64,000 nucleotides of DNA from an uncultured Sphingomonadaceae bacterium. Its GTDB lineage: Bacteria; Pseudomonadota; Alphaproteobacteria; Sphingomonadales; Sphingomonadaceae. The translations under genes and the position numbers were made by a program. Location of the stretch: assembly GCA_947496865.1 (NCBI GenBank), contig CANMEE010000002.1:558001-622000 (forward strand), written 5' to 3'. The first letter of the stretch is position 1. Each line of letters starts with the position of its first letter. This document shows, in pieces, positions 53,795 to 63,072 of the stretch. The notes below the pieces were generated by a model. That model had not been told where the DNA came from. It searched no databases and was given only the letters and a program-made list of their open reading frames with translations.

Positions 53795-55002
53795 CCACTG
53801 AAATCGATACTAATATTATATTGCGCGTGGCCGCAAAGGGCGACGGCGTTACCGCTGATGGGCGCCATGTGGCTTTTTCCGCACCGCTTGATCGGTTGAG
53901 CGAAGATGGCGGACTGGTTAAAGGTCCGCATCACGTTGAACCGCCTTGCCAACATTTTAAAGAATGTGGTGGTTGTAGTCTTCAGCAGCTGGATGATGAC
54001 AGTTATGCGCAATTCGTAACTGATCGCGTGGCTTATGCGCTGGAGGGGCAAGGTTTAAGTGCCGGAACATTGCACCCGCCACAAATTTCGAAACCGAAAA
54101 GCCGTATTCGCGCAAGCCTGCGCGCTGCTATGATGGGTAAGTCGTTCAAACTGGGGTTTAGTGGCGCCGGTAGCCATCGAATAATCGATTTGAAACAATG
54201 CGAAATCATGCGGCCAGAGCTTTTTGATGTGATCGCCCCGCTGCGCAACTTTCTGAAGTCCGTAGCGCGGCGCAAACATGACATGAATGTTGAGATGAGT
54301 TTGGCGGACCAAGGCGTCGACCTTTGTATCAAAAATTACGAACCGGAAACCTTGGAACAACGAGAGAATTTGGCCGATTTTGCTGAGGTTAATAAACTTG
54401 CGCGCCTGTCTGTCGACAATGGCTATGGTCCGGAAACCCAATGGGAGCCAGAACCGGTTACCGTTACCTTTGATGGAACGGTCGTTGCATTGCCGCATAA
54501 CAGTTTTTTGCAGCCAACAAGTGATGGAAAGGCTGCTCTGGTGTCTGCAATGCTCGACACTATTGGTGATACGAAATTAGTGGCCGATTTGTTCGCCGGC
54601 CTTGGCACCTTCACCTTTGCGCTTGGCAAGAATCGAAAGGTCTATGCTGCCGAAGGTTCCCGCGATGCCATCAGCGCTTTGAAAATGGCGGCTAACCTGT
54701 CCAAACGTCAAATATTTACCGAGCATCGCGATTTGTTCCGGCGACCTCTTAGTCCAGAGGAATTAAACCGTTTTGGCGCTGTGATACTGGATCCACCTCG
54801 TGCTGGTGCTCGAGACCAGGTTGCCCAAATTGCACAATCTGACGTACCGAAGCTTTGCTATATCAGCTGCAATCCAGCAAGTTTTGCGCGGGATGCAAAG
54901 CAGTTATGTGACGCTGGCTATAGACTTGATACGCTGTGGCCTGTGGGTCAGTTTCTATGGTCCACCCATGTCGAACTGGTGTCGAGCTTTTCCAAGAAAT
55001 AG
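53791..55002 (+). CDS. rlmD: RlmD/RumA-type 23S rRNA (uracil-C5) methyltransferase
   Basis: 403 residues from ATG 53791, overlapping the nnr stop. Fe-S cysteines in PCQHFKECGGCSLQQL, SAM motif LVADLFAGLGTFTFALG, and catalytic Cys in YISCNPASFARDAK, with DPPRAGAR before it. RumA methylates U1939 (E. coli numbering) of 23S rRNA. RlmD is preferred over RlmC or TrmA because of the Fe-S ligands but is not proven. Convergent with the nitrilase gene. Confidence 0.87.
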   Translation: MTTEIDTNIILRVAAKGDGVTADGRHVAFSAPLDRLSEDGGLVKGPHHVEPPCQHFKECGGCSLQQLDDDSYAQFVTDRVAYALEGQGLSAGTLHPPQISKPKSRIRASLRAAMMGKSFKLGFSGAGSHRIIDLKQCEIMRPELFDVIAPLRNFLKSVARRKHDMNVEMSLADQGVDLCIKNYEPETLEQRENLADFAEVNKLARLSVDNGYGPETQWEPEPVTVTFDGTVVALPHNSFLQPTSDGKAALVSAMLDTIGDTKLVADLFAGLGTFTFALGKNRKVYAAEGSRDAISALKMAANLSKRQIFTEHRDLFRRPLSPEELNRFGAVILDPPRAGARDQVAQIAQSDVPKLCYISCNPASFARDAKQLCDAGYRLDTLWPVGQFLWSTHVELVSSFSKK

Positions 55003-55012
55003 CATGTAGATT

Positions 55013-55972
55013 TTATTGTTCGGACCAGTTTACTCCTGCCTTTGAACGGGTATCCACGGTTAGATCGAACACATCTGCCCTCGAATAATGGCCGTCAACA
55101 TCGAGAGCGGCTTTTGCCTCTTTACCGGCATCCAGGTCGATTTCAGCCGTCAGGATCATGGCCTTATCACCAGCCTCAGCGAGAACCGATGCATCGGGAC
55201 CAACAATGATGCTCTGACCAAATTGAAGTTGCGTATCTGGAATTTCCTTGAATAGTGCGAGAGCCTCGGCATCGCCACCGACTAGCTTAAGACCTTCGAG
55301 TAAATCGTCGCGGTGCAGCAGGGTCCCGGCGGCCAGCACATGACATCCGCCTTCAAAAGCATAATGCCGAGAGGCAATCTGATAGGTTTCTCGAACCGTA
55401 GGCCAGGCCGCGACGTGCACATCTTCTCTCAAATTATGCATCGCTGCACGTGCAAGCGGCATCCAATGTTCCCAGCAAATGAGGTTGCCTGCACGACCCC
55501 AATCAGCTTGATGCACCCCGACGGTCGACCCATCGCCTCGATTCCAGATTAGTCGCTCGCCATGGGTGGGAACCAGCTTGCGATGGTTCAAAACCGGCAT
55601 GTTCGGGCGAAATAGCATTTGGTTGTTGTACAGGCTCGAACGCAAACGTTCATGGACGCCGACCGAGATGCACGCATTGCTGGCATCAGCTAGTTCTTGC
55701 AGCGGTGCAAGTCGCTGGTCATTTTCGATTATCGCTTGGTCCATCAACATTCGATGCAGAGCCTTGCTACCGGGATGATCCCACAGTGCAGCACCAGGTG
55801 CCTCATCGAGCCAGATGGGATAGCCGCCCAGAAATGTCTCTCCAAAGCCAATCAACTTCGCCCCTTGATCTATAGCATCGCGGGTCAAAGCGACGGTCTG
55901 ATCAATGCCCCTGTCAATACACAGGGGAACAGGTGCCGCTTGGACGATTGCGACATTCAATAGATTGGACAT
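55013..55972 (-). CDS. Nitrilase-family carbon-nitrogen hydrolase
   Basis: 319 residues. The Glu-Lys-Cys triad is visible: GFGETFLGGYPIWLDE, HRKLVPTHGERLIWNRGDGS and GNLICWEHWMPLARAAM. The CWEHWMPLAR form is typical of true nitrilases rather than amidases. Converts nitriles to acids and ammonia; the natural substrate cannot be told. Start 55972 lies 18 bases downstream of the stop of the first MAPEG gene, so they may share a transcript. Confidence 0.88.
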   Translation of the reverse strand: MSNLLNVAIVQAAPVPLCIDRGIDQTVALTRDAIDQGAKLIGFGETFLGGYPIWLDEAPGAALWDHPGSKALHRMLMDQAIIENDQRLAPLQELADASNACISVGVHERLRSSLYNNQMLFRPNMPVLNHRKLVPTHGERLIWNRGDGSTVGVHQADWGRAGNLICWEHWMPLARAAMHNLREDVHVAAWPTVRETYQIASRHYAFEGGCHVLAAGTLLHRDDLLEGLKLVGGDAEALALFKEIPDTQLQFGQSIIVGPDASVLAEAGDKAMILTAEIDLDAGKEAKAALDVDGHYSRADVFDLTVDTRSKAGVNWSEQ

Positions 55973-55990
55973 GGGGAGGGCCGTTTCTAG

Positions 55991-56425
55991 TTAGTGGAAC
56001 ACCGCAATCGCAGCGTGAATTGCCAAGGCAATAATACACAGGCTCGACGTTGCAAATACCAAAAAGCGGACCATGATCTTATTCACCGTCGCTTGGACAA
56101 GACTATGCACCACACGTAAGCCAACATAAGCCCAAGCAATGATCAGGTTGAGACCATCACCCTGTCCAACCAGCGCTAGCACAATGCATATCGCATAGAA
56201 CAACGTTGGCTCAGTCAGCAGATGATTATAGTTATGCGCCTTCCATTGCACTTCCGGCGGAAGCACGGCGTCTAGGCCGCCAGCAGTAGATTCACGGCTG
56301 AGCTTGTCAGGATCGACCTGCGCTTTGTTCATCGCTGGTATGCGCGTCACATACATCCACAACCACATCACCATTGTCCATAAGACAAGCACCACAACAG
56401 GCTGTAAGATTAAGTTATTTTCCAT
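55991..56425 (-). CDS. MAPEG-family membrane protein (1)
   Basis: 144 residues from ATG 56425. Four hydrophobic helices and the family blocks VQWKAHNYNHLLTEPTLFYA and AWAYVGLRVVHSLVQ. MAPEG proteins (microsomal glutathione transferases and relatives) form trimers and conjugate or reduce lipid peroxides. It is a tandem paralogue of the gene upstream, 19 bases apart. Confidence 0.85.
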   Translation of the reverse strand: MENNLILQPVVVLVLWTMVMWLWMYVTRIPAMNKAQVDPDKLSRESTAGGLDAVLPPEVQWKAHNYNHLLTEPTLFYAICIVLALVGQGDGLNLIIAWAYVGLRVVHSLVQATVNKIMVRFLVFATSSLCIIALAIHAAIAVFH

Positions 56426-56444
56426 TATTATTCCCCCAAAAAAA

Positions 56445-56873
56445 TCAAACAAAAGTCGTGAAAAATGCATTCATTGCCATGATCAGCAAACAGATTGTCG
56501 ATGCTACAAACAGCAAAAAGCGCACATTGACCAGATTGATTGTTGCTTGCCAGATGCTATGCGCGATCCTCAACCCGACATAGGCCCAAGCCAGCCAAAG
56601 ATTGATCCCTGTTCCCGCCTCCGCGAGGGCTAGAATAATGACCGTCGCGTAAAATAATGTCGGTTGTTCCATCAGATGGGTATAATTGTGCGATTTCCAG
56701 GCGACCTTGTCCGGCATGTTGGGATCAATATCGGGCCCGCGTCCACCAGGCTTCGCCGTGATGTCTATGCCCATTTTCTTAGCCGCAGGCAGCCGCGTCC
56801 CGGCCATCCAGAAAAGCATGAAGATTGACCAGATGATCAATAGGGCTGCTGGCGCCAAAATTGCTGTGCTCAT
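56445..56873 (-). CDS. MAPEG-family membrane protein (2)
   Basis: 142 residues from ATG 56873 (MSTAILAPAAL). Same four-helix layout and blocks as its neighbour: VAWKSHNYTHLMEQPTLFYA and AWAYVGLRIAHSIWQ. The two clearly arose by tandem duplication and share most residues of the second half. It lies 71 bases after the ornithine decarboxylase stop on the same strand. Confidence 0.85.
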   Translation of the reverse strand: MSTAILAPAALLIIWSIFMLFWMAGTRLPAAKKMGIDITAKPGGRGPDIDPNMPDKVAWKSHNYTHLMEQPTLFYATVIILALAEAGTGINLWLAWAYVGLRIAHSIWQATINLVNVRFLLFVASTICLLIMAMNAFFTTFV

Positions 56874-56944
56874 AATATCCTCCCAAATATCGGGCGGAAC
56901 CTGCGTCACATATTGTAAATTGTCAAATGCAACTTAATCGGACG

Positions 56945-58144
56945 CTATGCGCCGGGGAAAGACACCACATTTTCGCGGTCTGTACGATCCAGATTGTCAC
57001 CGACATAGAGGCTGGCCATCGGCTCGTCCGCCACATCATGGTCATCAATAGATCCATAGCCGTTAAACTTGGTCCGCATCGCTGATCCATAAGCGCCGAG
57101 CATGCCAATCTCAATATAGTCGCCAGCTTTCACATCAGCGGGCAAGACAAAGGGGCCTGCCATATGATCCATGTCGTCACAGGTGGGGCCATAGAAACTA
57201 TATTCGGTTGATGCCGCTTCGCCTGATCGTTCACCCAGCAATTGTACCGGAAAGCGCCATCCAATATGGGCAGCATCAAACAAGGTGCCATAAGCACCGT
57301 CATTGATATAGAGCTCATTTCCGCGGCGCTGTTCCACCTTAACGATCAGCGAATTATATTCCGCGGATAATGCACGGCCCGGCTCACACCATAGTTCTGC
57401 CGAATAGCTGATTGGCAAATCTTCAAATGTTCGATCAATCGCGCTAAAATAATGGTTTAGCGATGGCGGCGCCATATCCGGATAGATAGACGGAAAACCA
57501 CCACCGACATTAACGATATCCACGGTGATGGACGCCTCGACAATCGCTGTCCGTACGCGTTCCAAAGCATGGACATAGGCAAGCGGCGTCATCGCTTGAC
57601 TGCCGACATGGAAACAAATCCCCAGCGCATCGGCGGCCTGACGCGCCCGCTGCAGGAGGGCGGTGGATTCATCCACATCAACGCCAAATTTCGATGCCAG
57701 GCTGATCTGGGCAAATTCCGATGCAACCTTGATCCGTACACACAGCGTCAGATCTTCCGCATGACCGGTGGCGCGTTCAATCTTTTCCAGCTCATCCATG
57801 CTGTCGAGCGAGAACACGCGCACGCCGTGGTCATGATAGGCTTCGCGGATTACCGCTTCCGATTTGATCGGGTGCATGAAGCACAATATGGCATCGGGCA
57901 GCGTGTTGTGGACCAGACGCACTTCATCAATCGACGCAACATCATAATGGGTCACGCCTTCGCTGAACAACAGCTTCAACAGCGCGGGCGATGGATTCGC
58001 CTTTACCGCATAAAGCGACTTGCCGGGAAATTGCTCGACAAAATAGCGCGCCGCGCGCCGCGCAGCGTGCGGGCGGTTCAGTAGGACTGGAATATCGGGG
58101 CAAAGAGCCTTCGTCAGCTCCTGCGCATCATGGAAATTGTGCAA
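56945..58144 (-). CDS. Ornithine (or lysine) decarboxylase, alanine-racemase fold
   Basis: 399 residues. PLP Lys in YAVKANPSPALL, VHIGSQ-type motif FHVGSQ, glycine loop NVGGGFPSIYP, ELWCEPGRAL, and the ODC active-site Cys in FYGPTCDDMDHM. Makes putrescine from ornithine; some members also use lysine. The only usable start is TTG 58144, nine bases after AGGGGG. A 174-base leader with alternative hairpins precedes it. Together with the next two genes upstream it forms a route to spermidine or homospermidine-type polyamines. Confidence 0.85.
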   Translation of the reverse strand: MHNFHDAQELTKALCPDIPVLLNRPHAARRAARYFVEQFPGKSLYAVKANPSPALLKLLFSEGVTHYDVASIDEVRLVHNTLPDAILCFMHPIKSEAVIREAYHDHGVRVFSLDSMDELEKIERATGHAEDLTLCVRIKVASEFAQISLASKFGVDVDESTALLQRARQAADALGICFHVGSQAMTPLAYVHALERVRTAIVEASITVDIVNVGGGFPSIYPDMAPPSLNHYFSAIDRTFEDLPISYSAELWCEPGRALSAEYNSLIVKVEQRRGNELYINDGAYGTLFDAAHIGWRFPVQLLGERSGEAASTEYSFYGPTCDDMDHMAGPFVLPADVKAGDYIEIGMLGAYGSAMRTKFNGYGSIDDHDVADEPMASLYVGDNLDRTDRENVVSFPGA

Positions 58145-58218
58145 CTCAAGGGACCCCCTAGATTTTAAGATCGATTGAGCTGCCTTGCGGAATCACAAGT
58201 GGCCATGGGGCAGCGAGG

Positions 58219-58234
58219 GCGGCTATATGGCCGC
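58219..58234 (-). promoter_or_regulatory. Hairpin in the ornithine decarboxylase leader, possible speF-type regulatory RNA
   Basis: gcggc (58219-58223) and gccgc (58230-58234) form a short hairpin. The loop-side ggccat, read on the minus strand, can alternatively pair with atggcc at 58201-58206, giving two mutually exclusive folds. The whole 58145-58318 interval has no gene. Alphaproteobacterial ornithine decarboxylases often carry the speF leader RNA; this is a candidate, not a demonstrated match. Confidence 0.35.
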
Positions 58235-58318
58235 TTTGGCAATCTGTAAAGTCTCTATGGCGGATAATTATGGCACAATTGCGGAATAATATTCCGATGC
58301 AGCAATTTATCCAGAATT

Positions 58319-59482
58319 TTAACTGAGCCGGTCGCGAAATTCCGTCCAATCAAACTGCTTCATGCAGCGTAGTTTATCAGTGTCGCTGTTCCACAACCAG
58401 ATCGAGGGCAGCGGGACGCCGTTAAATGTATTGGTTTTGACCATCGAATAATGAGCCTGATCGAGAAAGGCGATCCGCTGGCCAATATGTGCCGGTTCCG
58501 GCAGCCGGTAATCGCCGATAATATCACCTGCCAGACAGCTCGGTCCGCCAAGTCTGATAGCGTCCCCGTACCTGGCTTCTTTCAACATCGCGGGGCGATA
58601 AGGTGCTTCGATTACATCGGGCATATGGCAGGTGGCCGAAATGTCGGTGATACCAATCGGCATGCTATTCTCGAAAATATCCAGTATCTCGCCTACCAAT
58701 ATCCCGGCATCAAGCGCAACCGCTTCGCCGGGTTCGAGATAAATCTCGCAACCGGACTTGGCCTTCAGATTGGTTAGAAACTCAACCAGCGCTTCGCGAT
58801 CATAATCATCACGGGTGATATGATGACCGCCGCCCAGATTGATCCATTTGAGCGCATCATAATAGGGCGCGACAAGCGGTTCGATTTTCGCCCATGTCTG
58901 TTCCAGTGCATCAAAATTCTGTTCACACAGATTGTGGAAATGGATACCAGAAATATCATCAAAGTGATCGGCCTGCAGTTGCGACACCGGAAAACCCAAA
59001 CGGCTGTGCTGCTGACTGGGATCATATTTTGGTGTTTCACCCAGTGCAATTTCGGGGTTCAGTCGAAGGCCAATATCGCAATCATCCAGACCGGCTATGG
59101 ACCGGTTTTTCCAATGGCCAATTTGTGCAGGATTGTTGAAAGTGACATGATGGGAAAGGGCCGCAATCTCGAAAAGGTCATCAGCCTTGTAGGCAGGGGA
59201 ATAGCTACTGATAGGACCGTTGAAATGCTTGTTGGCTAGCTTTGCTTCCCAAAGTCCTGACGCACAAAAGCCGTCCAGATATTGATCGATGAGCGGTGCC
59301 AAGGACCACATTGAAAAAGCTTTGAGCGCGAGCAGCACTTTTGCGCCGGACCGCGCTTTCACATCCGCCAATATTTCCAGATTTTTGAGAACAGCGGCTT
59401 CGTCCACAACAAAAGCAGGCGAGGGGACCCGCGCCAGATCAAAATGCGCAAACGCGCCGGGATCACCTGCCTTGGTTTCCAT
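58319..59482 (-). CDS. nspC: Carboxynorspermidine/carboxyspermidine decarboxylase
   Basis: 387 residues. PLP Lys in VLLALKAFSMWSLAP, the family block SGLWEAKLAN, SSYSPAYKADD, HFHNLCEQNFDAL, INLGGGHHIT and CLAGDIIGDYRL with the active-site Cys. Decarboxylates carboxy(nor)spermidine to the triamine. Its stop lies at the start of the ODC leader. It follows the dehydrogenase gene with no gap (stop 59483). Confidence 0.92.
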   Translation of the reverse strand: METKAGDPGAFAHFDLARVPSPAFVVDEAAVLKNLEILADVKARSGAKVLLALKAFSMWSLAPLIDQYLDGFCASGLWEAKLANKHFNGPISSYSPAYKADDLFEIAALSHHVTFNNPAQIGHWKNRSIAGLDDCDIGLRLNPEIALGETPKYDPSQQHSRLGFPVSQLQADHFDDISGIHFHNLCEQNFDALEQTWAKIEPLVAPYYDALKWINLGGGHHITRDDYDREALVEFLTNLKAKSGCEIYLEPGEAVALDAGILVGEILDIFENSMPIGITDISATCHMPDVIEAPYRPAMLKEARYGDAIRLGGPSCLAGDIIGDYRLPEPAHIGQRIAFLDQAHYSMVKTNTFNGVPLPSIWLWNSDTDKLRCMKQFDWTEFRDRLS

Positions 59483-60700
59483 CTAAAAGCCTAGTGGCCC
59501 ATCCAGCTCTTCCAGTGTCCACGGCAACCCATGTTCATTGAGCATATTCATAAACGGATCGGGATCAAATTCTTCCATATTGAAGACGCCTTTGCCGGCC
59601 CATTGCCCGGACAGCATCAAGGCTGATCCGATCATCGCCGGCACGCCGGTGGTATAGCTGACACCCTGATTGCCGGTTTCCTCAAACGCCGCCTCGTGGC
59701 TGCAGATATTTTTGACGTACAGCGTTTTCTGGACGCCATCTTTTTCACCGGTCGCTATAACACCGATATTGGTGTTGCCCTTGGTTGTTTCGCCGAGGCT
59801 CGCCGGTTCGGGCAATACCGCTTTCAGGAACTGCAGAGGTATAATTTCGCGTCCTTCATAGATGACTGGATCAATCCGTGTCATGCCGACATTTTGCAAT
59901 ACTTCGAGATGAGTCAGATAGGCATCGCCAAAGGTCATCCAGAACCGGATCCGCTTGATTTCCGGAATATGGGTTTTGAGTGATTCAATTTCCTCATGAT
60001 ACATGAGATACATGTTTTTCGGACCCACGGCCTCGAAATCAAATTCCTGTTTATGGGACAGGGCAGGGGTCTCGACCCATTCACCATTTTCCCAATGGCG
60101 CGCCGGGGCCGTCACTTCGCGGATGTTTATTTCCGGATTGAAATTGGTCGCGAAGTGCTGGCCATGGTCACCACCATTGCAATCCAGAATGTCGACCGTG
60201 TCGATCCGGTCAAAATGATGTTTCTTCAGCCATGACGTAAAAATGGAAGTCACCCCGGGATCAAAGCCGGAACCGAGCAGCGCCATGATACCGGCATCCT
60301 TGAAGCGGTCCTGATAATCCCATTGCCACTTATATTCGAACTTGGCTTCGTCGCGCGGTTCGTAATTGGCTGTGTCGATATAATCAGTCTTGGTCGCCAG
60401 GCAGGCATCCATGATTGGCAAGTCCTGATAAGGCAGGGCCAGATTGACGACTAGAGCAGGGCTCACCTGTTCGATAAGTGCGGTCATGGCAGGCACGTCA
60501 TCTGCGTCAATCTGCGCAGTTTCGATTGCCACGCCGGTGCGGGTCTTAACGGACTCGGCAATGGCTTCACATTTAGAAACCGTACGACTGGCCAACATGA
60601 TCTTAGAAAACGGACCTGTTCCTGCCGCTATCAGCTGTGCCATCTTGTGCACGGCGACCGAACTGACACCGCCTGCACCAATCACCAGAAGCTTGCTCAT
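59483..60700 (-). CDS. Carboxynorspermidine/carboxyspermidine dehydrogenase (saccharopine dehydrogenase family)
   Basis: 405 residues from ATG 60700 (MSKLLVIGAGGVSSVAVHKM), a NADPH Rossmann start. Blocks: VVNLALPYQDLPIMDACL, YIDTANYEPRDEAKFEY, LLGSGFDPGVTSIF. Condenses putrescine or diaminopropane with aspartate semialdehyde. With nspC and the ODC it makes spermidine without SAM decarboxylase. asd, which supplies aspartate semialdehyde, is elsewhere in the window at 33466. Confidence 0.9.
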   Translation of the reverse strand: MSKLLVIGAGGVSSVAVHKMAQLIAAGTGPFSKIMLASRTVSKCEAIAESVKTRTGVAIETAQIDADDVPAMTALIEQVSPALVVNLALPYQDLPIMDACLATKTDYIDTANYEPRDEAKFEYKWQWDYQDRFKDAGIMALLGSGFDPGVTSIFTSWLKKHHFDRIDTVDILDCNGGDHGQHFATNFNPEINIREVTAPARHWENGEWVETPALSHKQEFDFEAVGPKNMYLMYHEEIESLKTHIPEIKRIRFWMTFGDAYLTHLEVLQNVGMTRIDPVIYEGREIIPLQFLKAVLPEPASLGETTKGNTNIGVIATGEKDGVQKTLYVKNICSHEAAFEETGNQGVSYTTGVPAMIGSALMLSGQWAGKGVFNMEEFDPDPFMNMLNEHGLPWTLEELDGPLGF

Positions 60701-60753
60701 AATGTGCACTCATTTTGCTAGAGGAATCATCTAACCGCATATAGAAGGACGCC

Positions 60754-61734
60754 ATGACAGAGCAATTACTTTTGAACCCGAACCGGAAACCAAGTGCAGC
60801 GGGGGTTGAGAGAGCCGCGGGCAAGGTGGCGGATATTCTACCCAAAACGCCGTTGCTGCCATTGACCATCGATGGAAAAACAATCTGGTGCAAAGCAGAA
60901 TGTCTGCAGCCAATCGGAGCCTTTAAAATACGTGGCGGATGGCACCGTCTTACCGATCTCGACGAAGAGCAACGCAAGAGCGGCGTGGTGGCCTTTTCCA
61001 GCGGTAATCATGCACAGGGTGTTGCCTGGGCGGCGCAGCGCCTTGGCGTGAATGCTATTATCATCATGCCAGCTGATGCACCGCTGGCGAAACTGGAGAA
61101 TACGAAGAAGTTGGGCGCAGAAGTTATTACCTATGATCGCTTGGCGGATTCGCGGGAAGATTTAGCGGCAGAAATTGCCGGCAAAAGCGGCGCGGTCGTG
61201 GTGCCCAGTTTTGACGATCCCTGGATTATCGAGGGGCAGGGCAGCACCGGTGTAGAGATTCGAGAACAGATGATCGCCCAAGCAGGTGGCGCGCCCGATC
61301 ATCTGGTTGCTTGTTGCGGCGGCGGCGGATTGGCAACAGGGATGTCGCTGGTCAATCCTGAGGCCGACATAACGATTGTCGAACCGGAAGGCTGGGACGA
61401 TATGAAACGATCGCTGGAAGGTGGCAGCATCGTTCCGGTAGAGGATAATCCACCGCCGACTGAATGTGATGCCTTGCAGACCTTGCTGGTTTCACCACTG
61501 ACTTTTGACGTGTTGAGAGAACGCAATGCGACGGGTGTGGCCGTCACCAAGGCGGAAGTACATCATGCGATGCGGGTGGCGTTTGAAAAGCTGCGTCTGG
61601 TAGTTGAGCCGGGTGGCGCGGTGGCCTTAGCTGCGATATTGTCCGGTAAAGCCCCCGTGACCGACAGAACAGTCATTACAATCTCCGGCGGCAATGTGGA
61701 CCGTGACCGGTTCGCTGCCATTATAGGTACTTGA
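60754..61734 (+). CDS. Threonine/serine dehydratase-like PLP enzyme
   Basis: 326 residues. PLP Lys in PIGAFKIRGGW, SSGNHAQGVAWAAQ, and the phosphate loop CCGGGGLATG. No regulatory ACT domain, so it is catabolic or a serine-racemase-like fold-II enzyme. NPPPTECDALQT is a conserved family feature. Divergent from the polyamine genes across 53 bases; a metabolic link is not evident. Confidence 0.87.
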   Translation: MTEQLLLNPNRKPSAAGVERAAGKVADILPKTPLLPLTIDGKTIWCKAECLQPIGAFKIRGGWHRLTDLDEEQRKSGVVAFSSGNHAQGVAWAAQRLGVNAIIIMPADAPLAKLENTKKLGAEVITYDRLADSREDLAAEIAGKSGAVVVPSFDDPWIIEGQGSTGVEIREQMIAQAGGAPDHLVACCGGGGLATGMSLVNPEADITIVEPEGWDDMKRSLEGGSIVPVEDNPPPTECDALQTLLVSPLTFDVLRERNATGVAVTKAEVHHAMRVAFEKLRLVVEPGGAVALAAILSGKAPVTDRTVITISGGNVDRDRFAAIIGT

Positions 61735-61772
61735 AACTTTGGTGAACTATCATAGTTTCTGCGAAGGAGAAT

Positions 61773-62342
61773 ATGTCCCAAACCAATGAAACAGATCGCG
61801 CTCGCGCGCAGCTCTCAGCCCTGATCTGGAAAGTCGCTGATGGTGACCGTCAGTCTTTTCAGGAGATGTATAATCTGACCTCGGCGAAACTTTTTGGGGT
61901 TTGCCTCCGTATCTTAAATGATCGCCAAGCATCGGAAGATGCACTGCAGGATGCCTATGTCAAGATTTGGCGCAATGCGCGGCGGTTTGATGCGAAGCGT
62001 GCCAGCCCGATAACATGGCTGGCGACTATCGCCCGCAACACCGCCATTGATCGCAAGCGTTCAGGCGGTAATCGGATGATGGTTTCGGATGAGACCATCA
62101 AGGAAATGGCTTCCGCTGAGCGCAGCGTGCTGGAAAATCTGGAAACACAGGAAGGTGCACATATTTTGAACAAATGCCTCGATAGTCTGGAAGCACGGCA
62201 ACGGAACGTCATCCGCACCGCTTTTTTTGAAGGGCACAGCTATAACGAGCTGGCGCAAAAACTGGATACGCCTCTGGGAACCGTAAAAAGCTGGGTTCGC
62301 CGGGGATTGAAACGGTTGAAGGATTGCATGAACGATGGTTGA
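61773..62342 (+). CDS. ECF RNA polymerase sigma factor, SigK-like
   Basis: 189 residues. Region 2: FQEMYNLTSAKLFGVCLRIL, EDALQDAYVKIWRNA. Region 4: CLDSLEARQRNVIRTAFFEG, YNELAQKLDTPLGTVKSW. It overlaps the anti-sigma gene by eight bases, the typical coupling. SigK-like assignment follows from the RskA-type partner and the adjacent FAS1 gene. AAGGAG precedes the ATG. Confidence 0.9.
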   Translation: MSQTNETDRARAQLSALIWKVADGDRQSFQEMYNLTSAKLFGVCLRILNDRQASEDALQDAYVKIWRNARRFDAKRASPITWLATIARNTAIDRKRSGGNRMMVSDETIKEMASAERSVLENLETQEGAHILNKCLDSLEARQRNVIRTAFFEGHSYNELAQKLDTPLGTVKSWVRRGLKRLKDCMNDG

Positions 62343-63036
62343 AGAGACAACACTGCTGAAAGACGACGAAGCACTGGCTGCTGAGCTGGTGCTCGGGTTG
62401 CTGGATGGCGATGAGAAGGCTATTGCGCTTCGCAAACAGCTATCAGACCCCCAGTTTGCGCAGGCAGTCGATGAATGGAACCAGCGGATTGATCCACTTT
62501 TTCAAGAATTTCAGGAATCCGAGCCAGCGGCTTCTGTTTGGGCTAGCATAGAGAAGCGTCTGGATAACGGCTCATCTAATGGTGTGATCGCCCAGATGAA
62601 ACGCTGGCGAACGGGGGCAATTATTTCCGGCGCACTAGCCGCCTGCCTCGCGCTCGTAATTATCGTCGGTCCAGCACCGATTAGGTCAACCTCCGACACC
62701 CAATCTGTAGCGGTTGCGCAACTGACTGGAGACATTGAAGGTTTGGTTCTCGCCGTGTCCTACAATCCTGAAACCGCCAAAATGCGAGTCGATATAAACG
62801 GCATGCCAGAAACCGACACCGCCCCGGAACTATGGATCGTTGGCAGCGACGGCATACCTCGTTCTTTGGGACAAATTGGCCGTGACGGCATCAGCACCAT
62901 GACAGTTCCCAGCGACCATCGTCAATTAATCAACGCGGCAGCAATATTGCAACTTTCCATGGAACCTCCCTCCGACATACCGCATGCCAAACCCACGGGT
63001 GAACCAGTGGCTATCGGGAAAATAACAATTATTTGA
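62335..63036 (+). CDS. RskA-type membrane anti-sigma factor
   Basis: 233 residues. A cytoplasmic N-terminal sigma-binding part (ELVLGLLDGDEKAIALRKQL) without a zinc His-Cys motif, one membrane segment (GAIISGALAACLALVIIV, about 98-116), and a periplasmic RskA domain (ELWIVGSDGIPRSLGQIGRD, then PTGEPVAIGKI). It should hold the ECF factor inactive until proteolysis. Starts inside the sigma gene. Confidence 0.88.
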   Translation: MVEETTLLKDDEALAAELVLGLLDGDEKAIALRKQLSDPQFAQAVDEWNQRIDPLFQEFQESEPAASVWASIEKRLDNGSSNGVIAQMKRWRTGAIISGALAACLALVIIVGPAPIRSTSDTQSVAVAQLTGDIEGLVLAVSYNPETAKMRVDINGMPETDTAPELWIVGSDGIPRSLGQIGRDGISTMTVPSDHRQLINAAAILQLSMEPPSDIPHAKPTGEPVAIGKITII

Positions 63037-63044
63037 ACAATTTT

Positions 63045-63072
63045 GCATCCGTTGGAAAAGTCGCCTCGTAAC
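63045..63072 (+). promoter_or_regulatory. Candidate ECF-sigma promoter of the fasciclin gene
   Basis: GCATCC (63045-63050) and CGTAAC (63067-63072) with a 16-base spacer resemble ECF promoters (the mycobacterial SigK consensus CCATCC-N16/17-CGAAT and TGATCC-N16-CGTATA-type sites). A start near 63079 would leave a 5' leader of about 40 bases. Recognised by eye; no second copy found before the sigma gene. Confidence 0.45.
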
